A stretch of 64,000 nt of DNA from Bolinopsis microptera (Eukaryota > Ctenophora > Tentaculata > Lobata > Bolinopsidae). A program made the translations under genes and the position numbers. The notes beneath the pieces are model-generated. The model was not told where the DNA came from, ran no database searches, and was given only the letters and a program-made list of their open reading frames with translations. Each line of letters begins with the position of its first letter. Position 1 is the first letter of the stretch. The stretch is from contig NC_087075.1 of assembly GCF_026151205.1 (NCBI RefSeq), positions 12,756,303 to 12,820,302 of the forward strand, in the 5' to 3' direction. Of the stretch, positions 45,345-56,940 are shown piece by piece.

Positions 45345-47690
45345 TGACCATTGTTAATGATCTGGCCCGGCGCGCGCTACTTCGTAGCTCGTGCCGTCGA
45401 GAAGAAAGCGGCGCGCGCTACTTCGAAGAAATTTAGACGAGTAACATCCGTCAAACCCTAACCCAATCCTTAACAAACGCATATGCCGAAACCATAACTC
45501 TAACGAGAAATTAGACTAACTTCCTTATACGGTCATATCAAGTGATCGAGACATTTTTTCGCCAATAATATTATTATTGGCAATATCTCGTCAATCGTCA
45601 GGGGAGAATTTTAACCTTATGTCATTGCATGGGGGTAATTGGGAATCAGCGTCCAAAAATACATCGATTAAAGTTGGTTTCAACTGTCGAGGGGCCTTTT
45701 AGAACAATCTCGTTAAGATCGACTGTATGTAATTGTATTAACTATTACCTGAGGACCCCAGGCTATTATGTTCATTAACATAAATAAAGATTTGGCGGAA
45801 TGACCGGCTGAGCGTTACTGGGCCGCGCTCAGCCTGTCATTCCGCCTAATCTCTCTTTATGAACATAATAGCCTGAGGTCCCCAGGTAAGCTGAGCGCGG
45901 CCCAGTAACTGTATGTAGAGTGATTTAGCACGCTAGTTCTCAGTGACCTTGCTAGGTGTCATATCACTTTCACTGACCTCACTGATTGGTCACTGGTAAC
46001 AAATTCAGCCAAAACTGCGAAATTTTGGTCAAGGAAACGCAAAACGGCAGAAAAGCTTCTTTTTAAAAATCATCCAAAATCTCTTTTTGATTTTCCTTTC
46101 TGTGTTCTGATGATTGTCCGTTTATCAAATAAAAGCTTTCTTTGGGTAGGGGTGCACGATAAAAATAAACTTGCTCGGATTTTAAAAATTTTACCATTGT
46201 TTTCTAGAAGCAGAGACTGCATGAGAATTTTTACAGTACCAAATTTGTTTTACTGGGCTGCGCTCGCCGCTCAGCCTGTCATTCCGCCTAATCTCTATTC
46301 GGCTATGTTTATAAACATGATAGACTGAGGAGTGAGGTCCCCAGGTAAAACTTGTTATACCTTTTCGGAAAGATCAGTGAGTTTTGCCTGACGCCTAGGT
46401 GCCATATTTGATGGTGCGCAGCTTTCGGAGCAAAAGTAACTGTAAAAGTCGCGTAATTTGACCAAATTCGTTGATTTTTGTCGTATTATTCTGATATATC
46501 TTCAGTTCCTTGAATTCGATCATTCTGAAAATTCGTGACGACCTTCCAATAGGGCTTTCACAACTCGCTCCTACTAAATCGCTCGCCCAAATTTTAAGAA
46601 AATTCTTGTGAAAAGGCCCTTTGGGTATGAAATAGATCTGAATCGGTGTATTTTTGGACGCTGATTCCGAATCACCCCCCATGACGTAGGGTAAAAATGC
46701 TTCCCTGGAGAGGTATGGGCAAAAAACCGTTTTGGTCACGTGACAGGCTAGTAAAACATGAATTCGATGACGACCTTAAACTTTCCCGATAGTTACATGT
46801 TTCAAGAATTTTGTGCTGGCCGAAATTAGCGCTAAAAAACCATCCTACAGTCGGCACGCGCGGCTCACTGTCGATGGCGCACTACCTACTTTGGGAATAG
46901 AACTTTCATTTTCTCAAGTTCAATTTTGTCTTGTACCATCCTCAGTGACCTTGCTAGATGATCATTCAAAAAAGTTCTGACTTCAGCTGCAAAACATCGA
47001 AATTTGGTTTGCAAAACGCTAAAATATAATTATACAAAATATGTGAATGTCTTACCGTACCCGGTTGCTCTAACCAAAGGCGCAGTTTATATCTCCGCCA
47101 AAAGCATCACATTTTAGCATTAATGCGCGTAGTTTTCTCAACTATTTTCACAGTCGCGCCTTCCTGAAGTTACATTAAACAGCCTCTTTTGCTTCCTAAC
47201 ATACCAGTTTACAGGAAGCAAAATATTATATATATATATAAGTAAAGTGCAAGAATGAAACCGAATTCGAACTTGGCACATTAATAGCATGGGAGACGAT
47301 ATTATACATGGGCGATATTTAGTAGAGAATAAACCAGTACCTATAACGGTGTACCGGTACCGGTATACCTACGGGGGTGATATTAGTACAATTTTGTAAG
47401 AACACCTCCTCCCGTATTATTGAGAATAAATTTACTTTTCCATACAATTGTGCACTTCAGTCGTATAGTAAACCGGCAGTAAAGCATGAAATGCTTTTAA
47501 TGATAAAAGATTCGTTTGTTATACATAATCATGCTTTTTTTTAGTCGAGAAATACAAAATATGATGTTAACAAAACACAACTTTAAAGAACGATCAAAAT
47601 TCTTACAAAGTTTTATTATAAAACTCTGTGACTGTTAAAAAGTATTAGGTAAATGATTCTTTTAATTCTGCCTTGATGGTCTGTAGCTTT
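45345..47690. other. Mosaic of GC-rich foldback repeats
   Basis: 45363-45452 and 47022-47110 are collinear with the inverse of 53150-53450, with 45453-47020 between them. That stretch holds a palindromic ~148-bp foldback (45747-45894), a related half copy at 46245-46350, a copy of part of a FIP200 exon (46460-46565), and inverted copies of 34893-34980 and of 31950-32050 sequence. No gene. Confidence 0.6.
46460..46565 (-). pseudogene. Copy of FIP200 exon a fragment with intron edge
   Basis: ~95% identical to 34636-34744. It spans 41 bp of intron with the TTTTCAG acceptor and 65 bp of exon (FKELKIYQNNTTKINEFGQI), with one in-frame 3-bp deletion. It ends abruptly in unrelated repeat sequence, so no functional exon remains. 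Confidence 0.75.
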
Positions 47691-47702
47691 TTCTCCTGTT
47701 TC

Positions 47703-50195
47703 CCTATTCCTAGTCCTTGCTATGACAGTATTAAAATTCTGTAATAATTGTCACGAGATGTTTGATCTAGTTGTTAGAGTTGAGCTATTCCTAGTCCTTG
47801 TTATGACAGTATTAAAACTGTAATAATTGTCACGAGCTGTTTGATCTAGTTATTAGAGTTGAGCTATTCCTAGTCCTTGCTATGACAGTATTAAAACTAC
47901 AATAGTTGTCACGAGATGTTTGATCTAGTTATTAGAGTTGAGCTATTCCTAGTCCTTGATATGACAGTATTAAAACTGTAATAATTGTCACGAGATGTTT
48001 GATCTAGTTATTAGAGTTGAGCTATTCCTAGTCACTGCTATGACAGTATTAAAACTACAATAGTTGTCACGAGATGTTTGATCTAGTTGTTAGAGTTGAG
48101 CTATTCCTAGTCCTTGTTATGACAGTATTAAAGCTATAATAATTGTCACGAGATGTTTGATCTAGTTGTTAGAGTTGAGCTATTCCTAGTCCTTGTTATG
48201 ACAGTATTAAAACTGTAATAATTGTCACGAGATGTTTGATCTAGTTGTTAGAGTTGAGCTATTCCTAGTCCTTGTTATGACAGTATTAAAACTGTAATAA
48301 TTGTCACGAGATGTTTGATCTAGTTGTTAGAGTTGAGCTATTCCTAGTCCTTGTTATGACAGTATTAAAACTGTAATAATTGTCACGAGATGTTTGATCT
48401 AGTTATTAGAGTTGAGCTATTCCTAGTCCTTGTTATGACAGTATTAAAACTGTAATAATTTTCACGAGATGTTTGATCTAGTTGTTAGAGTTGAGCTATT
48501 CCTAGTCCTTGTTATGACAGTATTAAAACTACAATAGTTGTCACGAGATGTTTGATCTAGTTATTAGAGTTGAGCTATTCCTAGTCCTTGATATAAATCA
48601 AGAGGCTTGCATATAATGAACATATTGATATGACAGTATTAAAACTGTAATAATTGTCACGAGATGTTTGATCTAGTTATTAGAGTTAAGCTATTCCTAG
48701 TCACTGCTATGACAGTATTAAAACTACAATAGTTGTCACGAGATGTTTGATCTAGTTATATTAGAGTTGAGATATTCCTAGTCCTTGTTATGACAGTATT
48801 AACACTGTAATAATTGTCACGAGATGTTTGATCTAGTTATTAGAGTTGAGCTATTCCTAGTCCTTGATATGACAGTATTAAAACTGTAATAATTGTCACG
48901 AGATGTTTGATCTAGTTATTAGAGTTGAGCTATTCCTAGTCACTGCTATGACAGTATTAAAACTACAATAGTTGTCACGAGATGTTTGATCTAGTTGTTA
49001 GAGTTGAGCTATTCCTAGTCCTTGTTATAAATCAAGAGGCTTGCATATAATGAACATATTGACACGGGTGCAGAGTTGAGTCTGTACGGAACCTAGTAGT
49101 TTACAGTATTAAAACTGTAATAATTGTCACGAGATGTTTGATCTAGTTGTTAGAGTTGAGCTATTCCTAGTCCTTGTTATGACAGTATTAAAACTACAAT
49201 AGTTGTCACGAGATGTTTGATCTAGTTGTTAGAGTTGAGCTATTCCTAGTCCTTGTTATGACAGTATTAAAACTGTAATAATTGTCACGAGATGTTTGAT
49301 CTAGTTATTAGAGTTGAGCTATTCCTAGTCCTTGTTATGACAGTATTAAAACTGTAATAATTTTCACGAGATGTTTGATCTAGTTGTTAGAGTTGAGCTA
49401 TTCCTAGTCCTTGTTATGACAGTACTAAAACTACAATAGTTGTCACGAGATGTTTGATCTAGTTATTAGAGTTGAGCTATTCCTAGTCCTTGATATAAAT
49501 CAAGAGGCTTGCATATAATGAACATATTGATATGACAGTATTAAAACTGTAATAATTGTCACGAGATGTTTGATCTAGTTATTAGAGTTAAGCTATTCCT
49601 AGTCACTGCTATGACAGTATTAAAACTACAATAGTTGTCACGAGATGTTTGATCTAGTTATATTAGAGTTGAGATATTCCTAGTCCTTTTTATGACAGTA
49701 TTAACACTGTAATAATTGTCACGAGATGTTTGATCTAGTTATTAGAGTTGAGCTATTCCTAGTCCTTGATATGACAGTATTAAAACTGTAATAATTGTCA
49801 CGAGATGTTTGATCTAGTTATTAGAGTTGAGCTATTCCTAGTCACTGCTATGACAGTATTAAAACTACAATAGTTGTCACGAGATGTTTGATCTAGTTGT
49901 TAGAGTTGAGCTATTCCTAGTCCTTGTTATAAATCAAGAGGCTTGCATATAATGAACATATTGACACGGGTGCAGAGTTGAGTCTGTACGGAACCTAGTA
50001 GTTTACAGTATTAAAACTGTAATAATTGTCACGAGATGTTTGATCTAGTTATTAGAGTTGAGCTATTCCTAGTCCTTGATATGACAGTATTAAAACTACA
50101 ATAGTTGTCAGTAGAAATTTGCAAATGGACAACTTGCATGAATTGAACGAAATTAGAGATATAGCTGCATGCAATAGTTGTCACGAGATGTTTGA
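47703..50195 (+). repeat. 79-bp satellite array, forward
   Basis: About 30 monomers containing TGACAGTATTAAAACT, TTGTCACGAGATGTTTGATC and GAGCTATTCCTAGTCCTTG. A 900-bp higher-order unit is repeated: the interrupting block ATAAATCAAGAGGCTTGCAT occurs near 48595, 49026, 49495 and 49926. Confidence 0.93.
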
Positions 50196-50204
50196 TCTAG
50201 TTTA

Positions 50205-50468
50205 GGACACAAGTGTAGGACACAAGTGTAGGACACAAGTGTAGGACACAAGTGTAGGACACAAGTGTAGGACACAAGTGTAGGACACAAGTGTAGGACA
50301 CAAGTGTAGGACACAAGTGTAGGACACAAGTGTAGGACACAAGTGTAGGACACAAGTGTAGGACACAAGTGTAGGACACAAGTGTAGGACACAAGTGTAG
50401 GACACAAGTGTAGGACACAAGTGTAGGACACAAGTGTAGGACACAAGTGTAGGACACAAGTGTAGGAC
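50205..50468. repeat. 13-bp minisatellite TAGGACACAAGTG
   Basis: About 20 copies. Because 13 is not a multiple of 3, all three minus frames are open (CVLHLCPTLVSYT repeats); these are not genes. Confidence 0.93.
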
Positions 50469-50990
50469 ACCATACTATCTAGATACAGTTCAGGATGTAG
50501 CCCTACCTGTAGGACTAAGCCTGCTGAGTGTAGAGCGGCGACCCTCCTAATAATATAAGAGAAAACTAAACCTCCTAATAATATAAGAGAAACTACCACA
50601 TACTGATTAAGACACGGCTGTCGGGGGATACATTTGAAGCTGTTTGGCATGTGAGGGTCACAAGATAGTATTTTAACGCCTAAGTAGTCACCTAACCATC
50701 TTAAGTTGATTGTTGCCCACATTGGAATTTCTATAAGTCACCTTAAAAGGAATGTAATCGGATTTTAACAATTCAAACTCTTTATTAAATACCAATATAT
50801 CACTTAGCAAACACAATTTCAGTTTCAAAATCAATTCTAATCCTAGCACTAATTTAATTCTACAGTCATATAACCAGAAGGCAGAAAAAATTATCTCAAC
50901 CTCTCTGTAATATTAAAAGAATTCCATCAGTCGGATAAAAAGCTCTTGTAAAGCTGATAAAACTGTCAATTGGCATTATGCCAATTGGCA

Positions 50991-51279
50991 TTATGTCTTA
51001 AAAGAAGTACGTATTAAAAATATATAAATTGCTGAATCAAACGGAATCATAATAGAGTCCTCCTTATACCAGAGTGTAGATAAGAGTGTCGATAAGATTG
51101 TAGATAAGAGTGACGAGGGAGAGGGAGAGGGGGAAGAAGATAGTGATGGTAATGGCAGAGTTACATTCGATCCATCTCCTTTACACTCATGACATGTGCT
51201 GTTAGCTGCACAGGGGCCACATCCAGCGTTGGGGCTGATATAGTCGTTCATGGCAGTGATGTCGGGACTGAAATTGTGC
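50991..51279 (-). CDS. Possible last exon of an unrecognised gene
   Basis: After an acceptor-like ATTTCAG the minus strand is open for about 90 codons. It has CGPCAANSTCHECKGDG, a Ser/Pro-rich stretch, LLSTILSTLLSTLW, then a stop at 50991. Four Cys followed by a Ser-rich hydrophobic end could be a GPI-anchor signal, but the tail continues with charged residues. It lies in the unique island between two satellite arrays; no upstream exon seen. Confidence 0.3.
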
Positions 51280-51406
51280 AGTATCAAGTATGTTAAACTT
51301 AATGGAAATTTGAAAAATTACTATTCTTAGACGTTACTTCGGCGATATCTATCATACGAATATTGATAAAATTCAGTCTCATCGTAAACAATGACAAACT
51401 GTACAG

Positions 51407-51872
51407 ACTGTGAGAATACTGTGAGAATACTGTGAGAATACTGTGAGAATACTGTGAGAATACTGTGAGAATACTGTGAGAATACTGTGAGAATACTGTG
51501 AGAATACTGTGAGAATACTGTGAGAATACTGTGAGAATACTGTGAGAATACTGTGAGAATACTGTGAGAATACTGTGAGAATACTGTGAGAATACTGTGA
51601 GAATACTGTGAGAATACTGTGAGAATACTGTGAGAATACTGTGAGAATACTGTGAGAATACTGTTAGAATACTGTGAGAATACTGTGAGAATACTGTTAG
51701 AATACTGTGAGAATACTGTGAGAATACTGTGAGAATACTGTTAGAATACTGTGAGAATACTGTGAGAATACTGTGAGAATACTGTGAGAATACTGTTAGA
51801 ATACTGTGAGAATACTGTGAGAATACTGTGAGAATACTGTGAGAATACTGTTAGAATACTGTTAGAATACTG
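51407..51872. repeat. 11-bp minisatellite ACTGTGAGAAT
   Basis: About 42 copies; some units have TTAGAAT in place of TGAGAAT. Confidence 0.93.
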
Positions 51873-52785
51873 TGACAACTATTGTAGTTTTAATACTGTC
51901 ATAGCAATAACTAGGAATAGCTCAACTCTAACAACTAGATCAAACATCTCGTGACAATTATTACAGTTTTAATACTGTCATATAACAAGGACTAGGAATA
52001 GCTCAACTCTAACAACTAGATCAAACATCTCGTGACAACTATTGAAGTTTTAATACTGTCATAACAAGGACTAAGAATAGCTCAACTCTAACAACTAGAT
52101 CAAACATCTCGTGACAACTATTGTAGTTTTAATACTGTCATATAACAAGGACTAGGAATAGCTCAACTCTAACAACTAGATCAAACATCTCGTGACAACT
52201 ATTGTAGTTTTAATACTGTCATAACAAGGACGAAGAATAGCTCAACTCTAATAACTAGATCAAACATCTCTTGACAATTATTACAGTTTTAATACTGTCA
52301 TAGCAAGGACTAGGAATAGCTTAACTCTAACAACTAGATCAAACATCTCGTGACAACTATTGTAGTTTTAATACTGTCATAACAAGGACTAGGAATAGCT
52401 CAACTCTAATATAACTAGATCAAACATCTCGTGACAATTATTACAGTTTTAATACTTTCATAGCAAGGACTAGGAATAGCTCAACTCTAATATAACTAGA
52501 TCAAACATCTCGTGACAACTATTGTAGTTTTAATACTGTCATAACAAGGACTAGGAATAGCTCAACTCTAATAACTAGATCAAACATCTCGTGACAATTA
52601 TTACAGTTTTAATACTGTCATATCAAGGACTAGGAATAGCTCAACTCTAATAAAGTAATAACTAGATCAAAGTTCAAACATCTCGTGACAACTATTGTAG
52701 TTTTAATACTGTCATAACAAGGACTAGGAATAGCTCAACTCTAATAACTAGATCAAACATCTCGTGACAATCATTATAATTTTCA
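51873..52785 (-). repeat. 79-bp satellite array, inverted
   Basis: About 11 monomers of the same satellite as 47703-50195 in opposite orientation, so the two arrays face each other across a 1.7-kb island. Confidence 0.92.
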
Positions 52786-55657
52786 TACACAACTGATCGT
52801 ACAGTTTAAAATGGAACAAAATAAGACAGAATAATTGATAAAATGTTAAACAATAAGCTGATTTAAGAGAAGAAAATATTAGTCAACTGAAATTCTAATC
52901 TGATAAAGTGCACTGCAACTGTAAACTCAAATGTATTAAACAAATTCACAACTGATCGTACAGTTTAAAATGGAACAAAATAAGACAGAATAATTGATCA
53001 AATGTTTAAAAAATAAGCTGTTTAAAGATAAAGGTATCATATCAGACGAGTAGTTAAATGCGGGGCGAAGGTCTCAATTGAATGAATAAATTGCTGCAGG
53101 GCGCGGCATAGCAACGATCCAATGTGCAACGATCCAATGCGAAAATTTAAAATCTCATTTGGATATAATGCGCGTGAGTGCTTACAAATTTGCTTTTGGC
53201 GGAGATATAAACTGCGCCCTAACCAAATGCCCTCTCGCTTGCAGTAGCGCGTCATGCAGTACGCGTACGATACACATGGCTCTGTGAACGTACCCGGGTA
53301 CGGTAGGACATATTTAGATTTTAGCGTTTTGCGTTGATTCACGTTGACGGATGTTACTCGTCTAAATTTCTTCGAAGTAGCGCGCCGCTTTCTTTTCGAT
53401 GGCAAGTGCTACGAATTAGCGCGCTCCGGGCCAAATCATTAACAATGATCTATGATTAACGATGTCAATCCTTCGCATCTCGCCGAGATGCGAAGGATTG
53501 ACATTGTGAATTAAGTTGTCCATCATTGTTAATGGACTAGCCCGGTGCGCGCGCTACTTCGTAGCACGGCTACGTACTTGCCTCGGCCATTTCGAGAAGA
53601 AAGCGGCACGCGCTACTTCGAAGAAATTTAGACGAGTAACATCCGTCAAAAAGCTAGCGGGCTGCTAGCCTGTACATTCAATGAATGCGCGGCGCAATTG
53701 TATTTTAATGTATACTACTACTATTGGAGGACTTCGCCGCTTCGACGCGCCGCGCGAACTAGCATTCTTGCTTCGCATCGAAGGGAGGGAATATAATAAT
53801 TACTTTTTGTACAACCAAAATTTGGTTGTAAATCCAATATGGACGATTTGCTGCGCCGCGCGCCGATTTACTTGGCATATCACTGTTGCATCGTTTTAAA
53901 TTAGATAAATGACATCCAATTTGTTATAATTAGTATGTAAAATATAGTTAAATGCTAGTATTAACTATTCATATAAATTTAAAGAAAAATTGTTGGGTTT
54001 GATTTGTTAAACTTTAGCTAAGAATGAGTTTAAACATGCGTATCTGTAACTTAATTTTACAACCGTGGTGGATATCGTCGACATTATTTCGCGTTGGATA
54101 TTGCAAAATTGTCTTGGTACCTATAGGGTAGCAACAAATTTAAACTCCTATTTATTTATGTTGTATGCAAGTTGATACATTTTTGTTGACTGGAGTAGTT
54201 TCCAAATAATTATTTTAATATAATAAAGTAGTAAAAATAGTGATTAAGACCATTTTAATGAAAATCGTTTTAAAAAGGAATTGAACAATTGCTATATTAG
54301 GCCTACTAGTGGAATTAATTTACTAGGTTGTGGGTCCTTGATCGGATAGGACAGAAATAGTTCCATTTTGATGTTGTTTTTCATGCTTGCTCTAGAGATC
54401 CATCTTAGCTCGGTTTTTCGTTCTTATGCTGTTTTTATGCCAGATGTTTGTAATCGCAAAGAGAGATTTTACTTTTTCTAGCTGGATAACTGTCGGTCAG
54501 TCGAATGTAAAGTCTAGTAATATTTACAACTTTCTTTCTAGTTTATATATGTTTACTTTCAATTAAGATAAATTCACATTCTCAACTGTAGGGAAAACAT
54601 TCTGTCGAAGGACTGTTTGCCACTTTTAACAGACTAATCACAATTCTAACGGCCCTGTTCTGTACATTTTTTCGTTATTCTGTAGATTTTGACTCTGTAC
54701 AGCAGCAGTTAGCAAAAAGGTGAGAACCGATTTGATTCGAATACATGGTTTGATACAATAATCGATCAAAAATTTGCTATAACTTGATAGTAACCCGCAG
54801 TTTTTTCTTGTTATTATCCTGCTGAAATCTTCTCTAGATTTTATTGACTTTGTCCATGATCTTCTTCTCCGTCAGTAATACCACTGGCTCTGCTTTGATA
54901 AGGTACTAAACAGAAATTGTAAATCCTCGGCACAATCAATTGTGTAACTTTGACTTAAATAATTTCCGAAACTATGCTCCAAACTCTTTGATCGCTATGA
55001 CCTGCTTTGTATTTTGTCTCCACCTTTGTAACCTTACATTATATTTAGAACTTAACATTTGGCTGTCAATATTCAACAGATCACCTGATATTAATTCTTC
55101 TGCTTAATTTAAAATACTTACTAATGTTACTAATTTCTCGATTAACATTTCATCTCGCGTACAATCCTATCAAGTCAATTCGCTGTCTGAGCAAAAAATG
55201 AGCGAGGAACGCAAGCTCTGTTAAAAAAATAAATAATAATGAACACGTTGTGTTGTTTTGGATGGCTAATTATATTTATAAGCATAACAGGACATAACAC
55301 CTCCTAACTCGACTTGGACCTGAGTGTGTATTATTTTCGTTTAAAACTATCGAATTAAACTTAATCTTAGATAGCACTAGTACGGCAAAGATTAGAATCT
55401 GGTATGGTTTGAAGTACATGATTATCCTTATAAAATCAATGACTAAAAGTTCCCACATAAATGCATGATAATGATACTAAGGTTAAAACGAATTAAATTG
55501 TCTATTCACACACAATGAAGAATGAAGATGTTTAACATATATATTATGCAATACTTATCCATAACAACCGCATCATTGATATGTTTCAGTAACTCCCTAT
55601 AACAGGCCACTATATCTTACTATGTAGTTTGCATATCTGAAATGCAACCTTAAAGCG
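52786..55657. other. Foldback repeats then featureless AT-rich DNA
   Basis: A ~115-bp block is repeated directly (52785 and 52945). The GC-rich foldback (53150-53450, inverted at 53520-53655) surrounds a 41-bp hairpin at 53463-53503. 53900-55650 shows nothing I can support. Confidence 0.55.
53463..53503. repeat. Perfect 20-bp-stem hairpin
   Basis: TGTCAATCCTTCGCATCTCG and its exact reverse complement around a single C. A similar hairpin is at 63130-63185. Confidence 0.85.
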
Positions 55658-56272
55658 TTGCTGTGCTGCACTTCAAATAGTCATGTTTCTATGAGACACA
55701 ACAACATCCGCGATCTAAATGCAGAGCTGCAGCGTGAAGTATGCAGAGATGTAGTGACTGAGCCAGCATTGATACCCCTTGATAATGAAGAAATTGTTGG
55801 TACCAATGCTGATAGAGCTGCACCTGATGTATCCTCACGAGGTCTCTGGAGCACATTTGAACGAACATTCTTTGATGTCTGTGTTACCCACCCCAACTCA
55901 CCCACATATGACAAAAAAGATATGGAACAGATCTATAAAGCTCATGAAATGAGGAAAATGAAAAAGTACAACAACAGAATCATCCAGGTGGAAAAAGGCA
56001 CCTTTACTCCACTTATATACTCAACAAATGGCGGATGGGGTCCACAAGCCACAAGATACCACAAGAGACTCGCTGAAAAACTATCCCAGAAGAGAGGAGA
56101 AGACTATGCAGATATTATGTGTTACATGCGCACCAGGATTAGATTCTCAATCCTCAGGAGCACCCTGATAGCGGTCAGGGGTGAGAGAGGGAGACGGCAA
56201 TCGTATACATTGCCAGTCAGTGTAACTTCGTTTAACTTGATACCTGCCACCATGGACTATGAATGTTTCTAG
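55658..56272 (+). CDS. Retroelement-associated ORF fragment, nuclease-like C-terminal region
   Basis: A 204-codon frame. From MRHNNIRDLNAELQREVCRD on it follows a family common in invertebrate genomes: 'RHN.iRD', 'TEP.L.PL', 'aFFDV.V..P' (here RTFFDVCVTHPNSP), 'Y..HE..K...Y..RI..ve.g.FTPL', 'GG.gp', 'K.La.kl..K', 'R.sfsilRs...avRG.R'. I recall it only as the C-terminal part of uncharacterised retroelement-type ORFs; the D...FFDV pattern could be a restriction-endonuclease-like core, which is inference. The normal upstream Cys-rich part is missing, so it is truncated at the 5' end. The rest is undamaged. Confidence 0.5.
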   Translation: MLCCTSNSHVSMRHNNIRDLNAELQREVCRDVVTEPALIPLDNEEIVGTNADRAAPDVSSRGLWSTFERTFFDVCVTHPNSPTYDKKDMEQIYKAHEMRKMKKYNNRIIQVEKGTFTPLIYSTNGGWGPQATRYHKRLAEKLSQKRGEDYADIMCYMRTRIRFSILRSTLIAVRGERGRRQSYTLPVSVTSFNLIPATMDYECF

Positions 56273-56933
56273 ACACTATCCTTTTGATATTGAGATATTG
56301 GTATTTCAGATCACGTGTACATCGTTCCTTTTTTTTACGACACAGTAATTTATTGACACTCATAGCTATAATTTTAATCATTGAATCAGTATTTTTATCT
56401 GTGCTCTGCGAATGCATCACATGAATCAGTTTTTTAATCTATTAACTTATTACACATTTGTGCTCTGCTTTAGCATCACTTGACTATTTAAAAAAAATTG
56501 TTTGTTCAGGCCATGACCTTATAGTCAGCCAATTGGCCATTGCTATATTATGTGTATATTGTTTGAATATTCTTTTCTCTGGCAACGATTGGTTTGGTTG
56601 AATATTGAAAAACTTTACTGGATTGGAGGAGAAAATTCCGTGTTAAGCGTTAGTCTGTGTTACTCAAGTAGCAGTTTGTAGTGGAGTGTGTCCACAATGT
56701 GTCCACATCAGCTCATTCCAAACCAAAATCATCTAGAACCCCAATTTGCATCGCAATTCCCAGTCCTGCAGGGCGAAATTTCTTAATAATTTCCCTCAGG
56801 TGCCAATTTTGAATGTGTTATCTTTTTATCTCGGCTTCTGAATGTCTTAAAGAATTGTATTTTAATTTAATTTTAAAATAACTGCAATAGTCTCGATTTT
56901 ATAAAAGTCATGAAGCAATATATTAAGGTCTCA
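56273..56933. other. No feature seen
   Basis: AT-rich sequence between the retroelement ORF and the G-tract element. Nothing supported. Confidence 0.5.
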
Positions 56934-56940
56934 ATTAGTG

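Noticed and set aside
50153-50722. Long minus-strand frames of CVLHLCPTLVSYT repeats
   Set aside because: A 13-bp minisatellite keeps all three frames open; no independent coding signal.
47703-52785. CRISPR-like regular repeats
   Set aside because: Contiguous 79-bp tandem satellite with no unique spacers, in a eukaryotic genome.
53037-53405. 122-codon basic ORF (KRKRRATSKKFRR)
   Set aside because: Lies in the GC-rich foldback repeat; no family signature and the inverted copies do not keep the frame.
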